From the NCBI GenBank assembly GCA_903908015.1, contig CAIVQI010000148.1, positions 1 through 7,323 on the forward strand: a stretch of 7,323 nucleotides of DNA, read 5' to 3'. Made by a program: the position numbers and the translations under genes. A model generated the notes under the pieces. It saw only the letters and a program-made list of their open reading frames with translations. It ran no database searches and had not been told where the DNA came from. How positions within the stretch are numbered: the stretch's first letter is position 1; every line of letters starts with the position of its first letter. The DNA comes from an uncultured Bacteroidota bacterium (GTDB taxonomy: Bacteria; Bacteroidota; Bacteroidia; UBA7662). Positions 1-6,278 of this stretch are shown one piece after another.

Positions 1-176
1 GGATGTGTGACCTTAAAAGCGATGAACTGCACTATCTGGATTCATCAAAATGGCATTTTTGGCAGTATAGTCACACTTCCCGAATCCCAGGGATCGCTGT
101 TGCGGTTGACATGAACCTCTATAATGGCACCAAGGATGATTTTGAGAACAAATTTTTCAGTCGAAGGATCAATTAG
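1..176 (+). CDS. C-terminal end of a GH25-like lysozyme/muramidase (5' truncated by window)
   Basis: The open frame enters from the left edge, with the first complete codon at base 3, and ends at TAG 174-176, leaving 57 visible residues. They contain the pattern F-W-Q-Y-S, then R-I-P-G-I, then V-D-M-N-L-Y-N-G-T. This matches the usual end of glycoside hydrolase family 25 (Lyc-type muramidase), where the WxYS strand and the (V)DxNxFNG segment close the TIM-like barrel. GH25 enzymes cleave the beta-1,4 bond between MurNAc and GlcNAc in peptidoglycan, and Bacteroidota commonly carry single-domain secreted versions. The catalytic Asp/Glu residues lie upstream and outside the window, so activity cannot be judged. 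The protein ends about 20 residues after the NGT motif, as expected with no added C-terminal domain. The family call rests on this short motif block alone. Confidence 0.75.
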   Translation, partial: MCDLKSDELHYLDSSKWHFWQYSHTSRIPGIAVAVDMNLYNGTKDDFENKFFSRRIN

Positions 177-190
177 TTTGGATTGGACTT

Positions 191-209
191 CTAAAAACAA
201 AATTTTTAG
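191..209. terminator. AT-rich inverted repeat, possible weak terminator after the GH25 gene
   Basis: CTAAAAA (191-197) and TTTTTAG (203-209) form a perfect 7-bp stem around a 5-base loop, 15 bases after the GH25 stop codon. Only one pair is G-C, so the hairpin would be weak. The right arm itself supplies a run of five T. It could act as a bidirectional terminator or be chance in AT-rich spacer. Confidence 0.25.
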
Positions 210-234
210 CTGAATTCGGGTCGATTTGTGTTGC

Positions 235-242
235 TACATTTG
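235..242 (+). promoter_or_regulatory. Bacteroidota-type -7 box (TACATTTG) for the zinc-ribbon gene
   Basis: TACATTTG matches all fixed positions of the Bacteroidota -7 consensus TAnnTTTG. It lies 23 bases before the ATG at 266, which predicts a short 5' leader of roughly 15-20 bases. No good -33 TTTG is seen at the usual 17-23 base spacing; TTCG at 215-218 is the nearest approximation. Confidence 0.45.
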
Positions 243-265
243 TCTAAACTCCAAATTGCGCTACC

Positions 266-682
266 ATGATGTCCCATCCTTATGCCATAGAGCCAGACGA
301 CACCATCTACACCACTTTAAACTGTATGAATTGTGGGGTAACCCTTATAGGTAGGCGCGATAAAAAGTTCTGTGATGATCATTGCAGAAGTTTATTTCAC
401 AATGTGACCAGTGCCGCTCATTACAACCTCATTCGAAAGACCCATACCATATTGCGAAAGAACAGAAGGATCTTGAATCTCGCCATGAGTGTCTTCCAAG
501 AACAACATGTTGTTCCCGCTCATTGGTTAATGCAGCGGGGCTTTTCTTTCCAACATTGTACACAAAAAATCGACTGTAAAGACGATTCTCCGCTGTTGGT
601 TTGCTACGATGTCGCCTACAGATGGCGAGAACAGGGTGTCGTGCAAATCTTGTTTTGGTCGGCAGATTCTCGGGCGGCTTAG
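266..682 (+). CDS. Small zinc-ribbon protein of unknown function (138 aa)
   Basis: The N-terminal third carries a probable zinc knuckle: C20-x2-C23-G, then the segment G-R-x-D-K-K-F-C36, then C40-R, so four cysteines in a CxxC...CxxxC layout. The 'GRxDKKFCxDxCR' pattern recurs in short conserved hypothetical proteins of Bacteroidota. It is followed at about residues 52-75 by a basic, probably helical stretch (HYNLIRKTHTILRKNRRIL) and then a C-terminal alpha/beta-looking segment. No signal peptide or membrane segment is present, so it is cytoplasmic. Metal binding is a fair inference. DNA or RNA binding is only suggested by the ribbon plus the basic helix. The ATG at 266 is followed at once by a second ATG (269), either of which could be used; neither has a Shine-Dalgarno sequence. 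Its neighbours do not point to a pathway, and no known function is recognised. Confidence 0.8.
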   Translation: MMSHPYAIEPDDTIYTTLNCMNCGVTLIGRRDKKFCDDHCRSLFHNVTSAAHYNLIRKTHTILRKNRRILNLAMSVFQEQHVVPAHWLMQRGFSFQHCTQKIDCKDDSPLLVCYDVAYRWREQGVVQILFWSADSRAA

Positions 683-696
683 TTTCAGATTTTTCT

Positions 697-704
697 TATC
701 TTTG
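697..704 (+). promoter_or_regulatory. Candidate -7 box (TATCTTTG) upstream of tRNA-His
   Basis: TATCTTTG fits TAnnTTTG exactly and is followed by C, as is often seen in Bacteroidota promoters. It lies 14 bases after the zinc-ribbon stop and about 50 bases before the tRNA 5' end. No clear -33 element is visible. It would serve the tRNA and, by read-through, the secreted hydrolase. Confidence 0.45.
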
Positions 705-728
705 CATTCTCTTTTTGGTATTCCTGCC

Positions 729-736
729 TATGTTTG
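729..736 (+). promoter_or_regulatory. Second candidate -7 box (TATGTTTG) closer to tRNA-His
   Basis: TATGTTTG also fits TAnnTTTG exactly and lies 17 bases before the tRNA. The TTTG at 701-704 is 24 bases upstream, slightly long for a -33/-7 pair. Either this box or the one at 697 could be the real tRNA promoter; the sequence does not decide. Confidence 0.35.
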
Positions 737-753
737 GGTAACAAAAAGACCAT

Positions 754-831
754 GGTGATCGTAGCTCAGCTGGTTAGAGCGCCTGATTGTGGTTCAGGAG
801 GTCGTCGGTTCGAACCCGATCTTTCACCCCA
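754..831 (+). tRNA. tRNA-His (anticodon GTG), CCA encoded, with acceptor-stem mismatches
   Basis: The cloverleaf can be drawn by hand. The D stem is GCTC/GAGC (764-767/777-780). The anticodon stem is CCTGA/TCAGG (782-786/794-798) with anticodon GTG at 789-791. The T stem is GTCGG/CCGAT (804-808/816-820) around loop TTCGAAC. The histidine-specific extra G-1 is encoded (754) and pairs with discriminator C73 (828), and CCA is 829-831. This G-1:C73 pair is the main identity element for histidyl-tRNA synthetase. In the acceptor stem, pairs 1-4 and 7 are good, but positions 5:68 (T759/T823) and 6:67 (C760/T822) do not pair. The gene may still be functional, but two adjacent mismatches are unusual. 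The TTG start of the next gene follows directly. Confidence 0.9.
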
Positions 832-3249
832 TTGAAAAATTTTTTAGTTTCGATTTTTTGTTTTAGCGCCACTACAGGCTGGTCTCAATCCTTGTATTTT
901 CCACCGCTAGGTTCAGGGAGTTGGGATACGTTGTCTGCGCAGCAATTGGGATGGTGTCAGCCGGTCATGGACAGCCTGTTTACGATGCTGGATACGAACA
1001 ACACCAAGGCTTTTATCCTGCTCAAAGATGGCAAAATCGTAATAGAACGATATTTTAATGGCCATCAAGCAGCAACAAATTGGTATTGGGCCTCTGCGGG
1101 CAAAACCATAACATCCACTTTAGTTGGTATCGCACAACAAGAAAATTTCCTGCAGATTTCAGACAGCAGCAGTGATTACCTTGGAGCAGGGTGGAGCAGT
1201 CTGAGCCCCCAACAAGAGGAGCGCATCACCATTCGTCACCAACTAACCATGACGACCGGACTCGATGATCGGGTTTCCGATCTGTATTGTACGGACGACA
1301 CTTGCTTGCAATACCTCGCTCCACCAGGAACCCGGTGGGCCTATCACAACGCTCCGTACACACTGCTGGACCCAGTGATTGAAAACGCCACAGGAAGGAC
1401 CCTGAACCAGTACATGAATCAAAAGATAAAAGCACCAACGGGGATGGATGGCCTTTTTCTTCCTCAGGGCTACAATCAAGTTTATTTCAGTACGGCCAGA
1501 AGCATGGCCCGATTCGGATTGCTTATGCTGAATCGGGGCGTTTGGGATGGCACGCCTGTGCTTGCAGACACAGCCTATTTTGGACAAATGACCCGCAGCT
1601 CACAAAACATAAACCTGGCTTATGGGTATTTATGGTGGCTCAACGGAACTACCAGCCATATGATCCCGCGTGTGCAGTGGACTTTTCCGGGCAATTTTTT
1701 TCCCGATGCACCCGCCGACCTTTATGCCGCTCTGGGAAGCGATGGGCAGTTTATCAATGTAGTTCCATCCCAGAATTTGGTTTGGCTTCGAATGGGTGAT
1801 GTCCCCAATTCTGTTGCGGTTGACTACCTTCTGAACAATGAAATCTGGAAATTCATCAATCGATTTGCTTGCAGTCAACCCGCGCCATTGCAGCACATGG
1901 TTGGTCAGCTCAAATATGCAAATTCTGCCCAGACCCCTTTGGCTGGCGTGGTGGTTGACCTCATTGATAGTTCCGGGATTGCCATTGATCGGGATACCAC
2001 CAGTGCTACGGGTGATTTTGTATTGGCTGCCAGGGCAGGCAGTAGGTTCCAGCTCATTCCCAATCCCAATTACAATTCTGGTGGCATCAACGCGACCGAT
2101 GCCCTGCAGACGAGCCAACATTTCGCTGCCAGCATATCCTTATCACCCCTTTCGCGATCCGCGGCGGATGTGAACAGCAGCGGGAGTATCAATGCAACAG
2201 ATGCGCTGAACATCAACCGAAGAACAGCCCAAGTGATTCTTGATTTTCCAACAGGCAACTGGCGTTGGGACACATTATACAGGGTGGCAGATTCGACAAC
2301 GGCCAACATCACCCTAAAAATCCAATGCACAGGCGATGTTAACGCCTCGTTTGTGCCCACCCCCACTCCCCCATTGTGGCAGCTCGACAGCTTATGGTTG
2401 ACTGCACCAGGATCAATATCAGCGCAGGTGAGCATCATCCAGCCAGGCAGTGGGATTTTTGACCGTGGAATATGTTGGAGCAGTGGCCCAGGGCCCACCA
2501 TATCTGATAGCTTGCGCTCGGCAGGAAAGGGAAGCTTTCCTTTCGGGATGACCATACAGACAGGCTCTGGGCCAGTATTTGTTCGCGCTTATGGACGAAA
2601 TTCGGCTGGCACCTATTACTCCAATGAAAGAAGCATTTTGCCTCCGGTGTGCCCAACCTCTTCCATACGCGACACCATGGGAAATGTTTATGCAACCGTA
2701 GCCATATCCAACCAATGTTGGATGGGGAGTAATTTGCGAACGTCTCGTTTTAGGAACGGGGATTTAATTGCATTCCCGTTGACTGCCCAAAGCTGGTCAT
2801 CAACGTTCACGCCTGCCCACAGCATCTACAACAACAGTGCAACCAACGACAGTATTTATGGGCGGCTTTATAACGCCTATGCAGCGGCCGATTCCCGTGG
2901 CTTATGTCCAACTGGATGGCATGTTCCAACCGACACAGAATGGAATACTCTTACAAACACCCTAGGCGGAAGCCTTACGGCGGGCTTTGCCATGAAAAAC
3001 ACTTCGGGATGGGCTTCCTCCGGAAATGGAACCAATAGTTCAGGCTTTACCGCCCTTCCTTCGGGCTTTAGGAGGGAAACAGGCGCTTTCGACGGAATAT
3101 TGAACCATGCTTATTGGTGGTCATCCACTTCTGTACCCACCAACAGTGCGAATGCTTATCACAGAAGGGTATCGTTTAACGCACAGAATGTATTCCGCGA
3201 CAACAGCGATAAGCGTTTGGGCTATTCGATCAGATGCATTCTCGATTAA
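832..3249 (+). CDS. Secreted multidomain serine hydrolase (beta-lactamase fold) with dockerin-like and Fib_succ_major domains
   Basis: I choose TTG 832, giving 805 aa, because it opens a classic signal peptide (MKNFLVSIFCF...GWSQ, cleavage near residue 19). The only earlier in-frame start, TTG 787, lies inside the tRNA anticodon loop, and the first in-frame ATG (967) would lose the signal. Residues ~25-345 form a class C beta-lactamase/penicillin-binding-like serine hydrolase: S88-A-G-K91 (SxxK), Y171-H-N173 (YxN) and a third motif region G302-S-D-G-Q306. Substrate is unknown; this family includes esterases, peptidases and amidases. Residues ~357-410 resemble a carboxypeptidase-regulatory beta-sandwich. 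Residues 417-508 hold two INATDAL dockerin-like repeats (419-425, 453-459) and a closing G-D-V-N. Residues ~511-603 look Ig/FN3-like with the 'RGICWSS' signature. Residues ~608-805 are a Fib_succ_major domain (G690-L-C-P-T-G-W-H-V-P699, W762-W-S-S-T766, ending Y-S-I-R-C). All catalytic motifs are present, so it is probably active and cell-surface or secreted. Confidence 0.88.
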   Translation: MKNFLVSIFCFSATTGWSQSLYFPPLGSGSWDTLSAQQLGWCQPVMDSLFTMLDTNNTKAFILLKDGKIVIERYFNGHQAATNWYWASAGKTITSTLVGIAQQENFLQISDSSSDYLGAGWSSLSPQQEERITIRHQLTMTTGLDDRVSDLYCTDDTCLQYLAPPGTRWAYHNAPYTLLDPVIENATGRTLNQYMNQKIKAPTGMDGLFLPQGYNQVYFSTARSMARFGLLMLNRGVWDGTPVLADTAYFGQMTRSSQNINLAYGYLWWLNGTTSHMIPRVQWTFPGNFFPDAPADLYAALGSDGQFINVVPSQNLVWLRMGDVPNSVAVDYLLNNEIWKFINRFACSQPAPLQHMVGQLKYANSAQTPLAGVVVDLIDSSGIAIDRDTTSATGDFVLAARAGSRFQLIPNPNYNSGGINATDALQTSQHFAASISLSPLSRSAADVNSSGSINATDALNINRRTAQVILDFPTGNWRWDTLYRVADSTTANITLKIQCTGDVNASFVPTPTPPLWQLDSLWLTAPGSISAQVSIIQPGSGIFDRGICWSSGPGPTISDSLRSAGKGSFPFGMTIQTGSGPVFVRAYGRNSAGTYYSNERSILPPVCPTSSIRDTMGNVYATVAISNQCWMGSNLRTSRFRNGDLIAFPLTAQSWSSTFTPAHSIYNNSATNDSIYGRLYNAYAAADSRGLCPTGWHVPTDTEWNTLTNTLGGSLTAGFAMKNTSGWASSGNGTNSSGFTALPSGFRRETGAFDGILNHAYWWSSTSVPTNSANAYHRRVSFNAQNVFRDNSDKRLGYSIRCILD
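2080..2220 (+). repeat. Two dockerin-like NATDAL repeats inside the secreted hydrolase
   Basis: The protein carries two copies of the same short calcium-loop-like segment: GGINATDAL near 2080-2106 and SGSINATDAL near 2182-2211, the second preceded by A-D-V-N. The spacing and the alternating Asp/Asn/Thr resemble paired type I dockerin F-hand repeats as found in Bacteroidota extracellular proteins. These differ from clostridial dockerins, and a cohesin partner is not implied. A third, incomplete G-D-V-N motif follows at residues 501-504. Confidence 0.65.
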
Positions 3250-3266
3250 TCCTTTACACCATAAAA

Positions 3267-5006
3267 TCACCGCCTCCGACTCTTTCTTTTTGCGTTTTTT
3301 GAACCATTGCGCTCCAAGCCTCCCAACGGATTTTTGGATGGAAAAAGTTCATAACCACCACGATTGGGGTTTTGAAGAACCGAAAACTGAATTTGCTCAG
3401 ATGCCTGTATTTTTAATTGGCCCTCCCATTGAAAACCTGGCACAGAATCTTCACCGGAAGGCACCTCCGTGGGCGGCCAAAGTATGCCCTCTGGCTTTCC
3501 TAAAAACACCATACGGTTTGGGCGCTGACGGGTGAAATACATATAGAGTGAGTCAGAGGTGATCCGATTTAAACCAATGTATCCGCTGTCGTCGCCCGTC
3601 ACGTGGTAGAGAACAAGGGAACGCGCTATTGCCTGGAGTGATTGAATGGCGCCTGAATCATAGTTGATCTCGATTCGGGCAGCAGTTATTTGATGGAATA
3701 AACTATCGTTGACCCGATCGGCGAGCACCCCGCCTTCTGGCAGCACCAGCATTCCAGCATTCTTGCCCTGAAATTTCACTTTCATCAAGGGTCCACTGAG
3801 TTGGAAGGAGGCGGGCCAAATCAGTGGCGATCCTATAAGCAAGGCCGAACTGTCGGATTGATGGTATATCAATGAGTCGCAACGCATCACGGCATCGGTC
3901 GATTGTCCGGCGACCTTTCCCCATGCAAAAAATAACCAACTGCTGTCGGCTTGCGCGCCTTTTTTGGCGCTTGGGATAGGTCCGGCGTTTACTTGAGGCG
4001 CCTTCAAAGCAATGATGGTATCGGCAGTGAGGTTGAATGTATCGCGCGGTAGAGGATCCTGTTGAACAGGCTTAAAGTCGGGGGATGAGTCGTCCGCTTC
4101 AGCGCCAAATGACCGAAGTAGGGGATTGCCCCAAGCTTTATAGGATGAACGAGTGCGATCAAATTGCAAACACCTGGCCCTAATCTCAAAGTCTTGTACT
4201 GTATCAATCCACTGAACACGACCACTTGCCTTTCCCGACCCCCGATTTTGGTCGACATACAAGCTATCTGACCACAGAAAATAACGATTTTCTTGACGCA
4301 TCGAGCAATTCGGAAAGAAATGACCGAATTTTGAGCGCAGTTCATACCACCCCCCACTGGTTTCCATTTCTGTTCCCCGACCAGAGAAATTGGTAGGTGC
4401 TATAATATACATTCGACCCGATTTCCTGTTGTAGCGCAGTGAATCAGCCGTTAGGGTCAAAGAATCATCTTCTAATATCACATCCTGGATAAAAATCATA
4501 TCCCCCGAGCCCACATCATAGCGGCCCAGTCGACTTTCCAAACGGGCACTACCGTCCACCATTTTGGCTCCTTGCGTATAAGTAACTTCGCGTCTTGAGG
4601 TGTTATAGGTCAATTCTGGAGCATATAACCGGAACGCGTCGTCCGTCAAAACCACATCCTGATACAAACGTGCGCTTCCTGCTTCGGCGTCGAATTCAAG
4701 GTAGCGACAACGCACCTGAAGATTCTCTCCAGGTTCCACGATGCGCACGCGGCCGTATGCCTTCGCTTGCCTACCACCATCGAACATCAACGCACTATCG
4801 CAGTACATGACCGTCTGGTTGTGCCTGAGGCGAACATTTCCCTTGAGTGCACGCATGCCCGCCGATCCCCTATAACTGAACTCCTCTGACTGCTCAATAA
4901 CCATTTGTTGTACGCCTTGGGCGAATGAGGCCATGGAAAAAAAGATGCCCGCAAACAAGAGGGTCAACGGAATGACTGATTTCAGGGAGGACAGCGCAAC
5001 CGACAT
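3267..5006 (-). CDS. OstA-like (LptA-related) periplasmic protein
   Basis: This 579-residue protein starts at ATG 5006 (minus strand) with a signal peptide of about 30 residues (hydrophobic core LTLLFAGIFF, then SMASFAQ). It continues with OstA/LptA-type beta-jellyroll repeats: L54-K-G-N-V-R-L-R-H62, M67-Y-C-D-S-A72, and repeated 'D-S-L-x-Y' or 'A-D-x-L-x-Y/F' strands through residue ~280. A second similar region, with 'CDSLIYH' and 'SDSLYMYF', fills the rest. This is the typical long Bacteroidota OstA-like form (OstA_2 type), much larger than proteobacterial LptA (~185 aa). Known family members are linked to moving LPS across the periplasm; direct evidence for the long form is thin, so the role is inferred. 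The protein ends in a strongly basic tail (KNAKRKSRRR). It converges on the secreted hydrolase and diverges from the glycosyltransferase. Confidence 0.87.
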   Translation of the reverse strand: MSVALSSLKSVIPLTLLFAGIFFSMASFAQGVQQMVIEQSEEFSYRGSAGMRALKGNVRLRHNQTVMYCDSALMFDGGRQAKAYGRVRIVEPGENLQVRCRYLEFDAEAGSARLYQDVVLTDDAFRLYAPELTYNTSRREVTYTQGAKMVDGSARLESRLGRYDVGSGDMIFIQDVILEDDSLTLTADSLRYNRKSGRMYIIAPTNFSGRGTEMETSGGWYELRSKFGHFFPNCSMRQENRYFLWSDSLYVDQNRGSGKASGRVQWIDTVQDFEIRARCLQFDRTRSSYKAWGNPLLRSFGAEADDSSPDFKPVQQDPLPRDTFNLTADTIIALKAPQVNAGPIPSAKKGAQADSSWLFFAWGKVAGQSTDAVMRCDSLIYHQSDSSALLIGSPLIWPASFQLSGPLMKVKFQGKNAGMLVLPEGGVLADRVNDSLFHQITAARIEINYDSGAIQSLQAIARSLVLYHVTGDDSGYIGLNRITSDSLYMYFTRQRPNRMVFLGKPEGILWPPTEVPSGEDSVPGFQWEGQLKIQASEQIQFSVLQNPNRGGYELFPSKNPLGGLERNGSKNAKRKSRRR

Positions 5007-5011
5007 GCACG

Positions 5012-5019
5012 CGAAGGTA
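5012..5019 (-). promoter_or_regulatory. Possible -7 box (TACCTTCG) for the OstA-like gene
   Basis: On the minus strand TACCTTCG matches TAnnTTTG at all but one fixed position. Only five bases separate it from the ATG, which would put the transcript start at or very near the start codon. No -33 TTTG is seen at a suitable distance. Weak support. Confidence 0.3.
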
Positions 5020-5069
5020 CAAATAACGCGGGGGACTGCGTTTTACTGCTTGTGGCGTATTTTTCGACC

Positions 5070-6278
5070 ATGAATTTGCAGAAAGGGGTAAAAAACTCAA
5101 AAGCGCATGTTTTGGGCCTACCGAGTTGGTATCCTTCGGGTGAGGGCGACCACAATGGGGTGTTTTGTTTGGCTCAGTTGGAAGCGCTGGCAGCTGCAGG
5201 ACATCAGGTGGGCATTGTCGCTGCCGTTACCCAACAGAACCCAGCGCACAGGCAGGGCATTGATGTACACCGCTATAGTTGGGGTGTTGCTTGTGTCGCC
5301 AGGTATCGTTCGGGATCCAATCAGATGCTGCAAGCGATCCGTTATGCACGGGCGATGCACCAGGCGTGGGTACAGTATGTGTTGTTATTTGGCCGCCCCC
5401 AATATGCGCTCGTGTTGGTGGCTTGGAAAGCTGGTCTTTTTGCACGATGGCTCAAATATCGGCATCGCATTCCTTATAATATCATTGAGCATTGGGGATT
5501 ATATATATCTGATAATTATGTAAATACATCTATTTACCTAAGAATTTTATTTAAATATATTTTTTCTGGTGCGGAACGGACTGGCGCTGTGAGCGAACCC
5601 CTTGCACGGGCCTTATTCGATAACAAAATCACCCAGAAAGTGCCGGTAGTCGTACCGAACGTTGTTCATACAGACCTATACCGAATTCCTCCAGAAACCG
5701 AAATTATCCCGAAAAGCGCCGTACACGAACAGGATCATGTTGATCCAGCGCCATCGGATTCACGTCCTTTACTGATGCATGTGAGTAACCTTGCAGAAGT
5801 GAAAAATTTCAGCTTTGTACTTGATGTATTTGCGGCCTACAGAACACGCTTTCCGGATGCGCGGCTCTGGGTGGCTGGTGCCTTCAACCCCATGGATGCG
5901 AAAGCCAGATATGATTCGAATAGCGCAAATGTAGAATGGTTCGGCTTTGCGGACCAACACACCCTACTGCGACATTACCAAAGGGCAACCGCACTGATTG
6001 TAGCGAGCAGACACGAAACTTTTAGTATTGTTACTGCTGAAGCCATCGCTTGCGGCTGTCCGGTTCTGAGCACACCTCTCCCGGCTTTAGAGGCGTTTAA
6101 GGATTGGGGAACCCTCTGCAGTTTGCCTGCACAACATCCGGATGCCTGGGCCGATGTATTGGAGGCGTGGACAAAATCGAGGCCAAAAACAAAGGATCAT
6201 GCCTGGGATGGCCTGCATCAGGCATATGGCAAAAAATCAGTAGGTAATTTTATAAGTCGATGGATAACAGATTATTAA
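5070..6278 (+). CDS. Glycosyltransferase, GT4 family (GT-B fold)
   Basis: I place the start at ATG 5070 (402 aa); an in-frame GTG at 5052 would add six residues with no gain in motif content. The N-terminal Rossmann half begins with the GT4 signature V14-L-G-L-P-S-W-Y-P-S23 and the glycine-containing loop for acceptor contact, followed by 'AAAGHQVGIVAAV'. The C-terminal donor-binding half starts near M236 (M-H-V-S-N-L...V-K-N) and holds the EX7E motif, E316-T-F-S-I-V-T-A-E324, that holds the nucleotide-sugar in retaining GT4 enzymes, followed by A-C-G-C-P-V-L. No membrane segments are seen, so it probably acts at the cytoplasmic face of the inner membrane. The sugar and acceptor cannot be read from the sequence. 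The downstream flippase overlaps it, suggesting joint work on LPS O-antigen or another surface polysaccharide. An internal stretch near 5501-5570 is unusually AT-rich. Confidence 0.9.
   Translation: MNLQKGVKNSKAHVLGLPSWYPSGEGDHNGVFCLAQLEALAAAGHQVGIVAAVTQQNPAHRQGIDVHRYSWGVACVARYRSGSNQMLQAIRYARAMHQAWVQYVLLFGRPQYALVLVAWKAGLFARWLKYRHRIPYNIIEHWGLYISDNYVNTSIYLRILFKYIFSGAERTGAVSEPLARALFDNKITQKVPVVVPNVVHTDLYRIPPETEIIPKSAVHEQDHVDPAPSDSRPLLMHVSNLAEVKNFSFVLDVFAAYRTRFPDARLWVAGAFNPMDAKARYDSNSANVEWFGFADQHTLLRHYQRATALIVASRHETFSIVTAEAIACGCPVLSTPLPALEAFKDWGTLCSLPAQHPDAWADVLEAWTKSRPKTKDHAWDGLHQAYGKKSVGNFISRWITDY

Noticed and set aside
787..831. Extension of the secreted hydrolase to TTG 787, giving 820 residues
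   Set aside because: This start would lie in the tRNA-His anticodon loop and translate half the tRNA. TTG 832 opens a clean signal peptide instead.
754..900. Genomic-island attachment site at the tRNA-His 3' end
   Set aside because: tRNA 3' ends are common integration sites and the 3' acceptor strand is mismatched, but no integrase and no second copy of the tRNA 3' end were seen in the window.
1630..2121. Minus-strand open frame of 163 residues
   Set aside because: It lies wholly opposite the secreted hydrolase, whose domains and motifs run uninterrupted through this region. Its own translation shows no recognisable domain.
2070..2555. Minus-strand open frame of 161 residues
   Set aside because: It is opposite the dockerin-like and Ig-like part of the hydrolase and has no domain-like sequence.
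3107..3535. Plus-strand open frame of 142 residues bridging the convergent gene ends
   Set aside because: It overlaps the supported Fib_succ_major end and the supported OstA-like C-terminus in other frames, and its residues match no known pattern.
4004..4357. Minus-strand open frame of 117 residues
   Set aside because: It is an alternative frame inside the OstA-like gene; the main frame carries the signal peptide and repeated family motifs.
5107..5523. Plus-strand open frame of 138 residues within the glycosyltransferase
   Set aside because: It is in a different frame from the GT4 signature and EX7E motif and is explained as a shadow.
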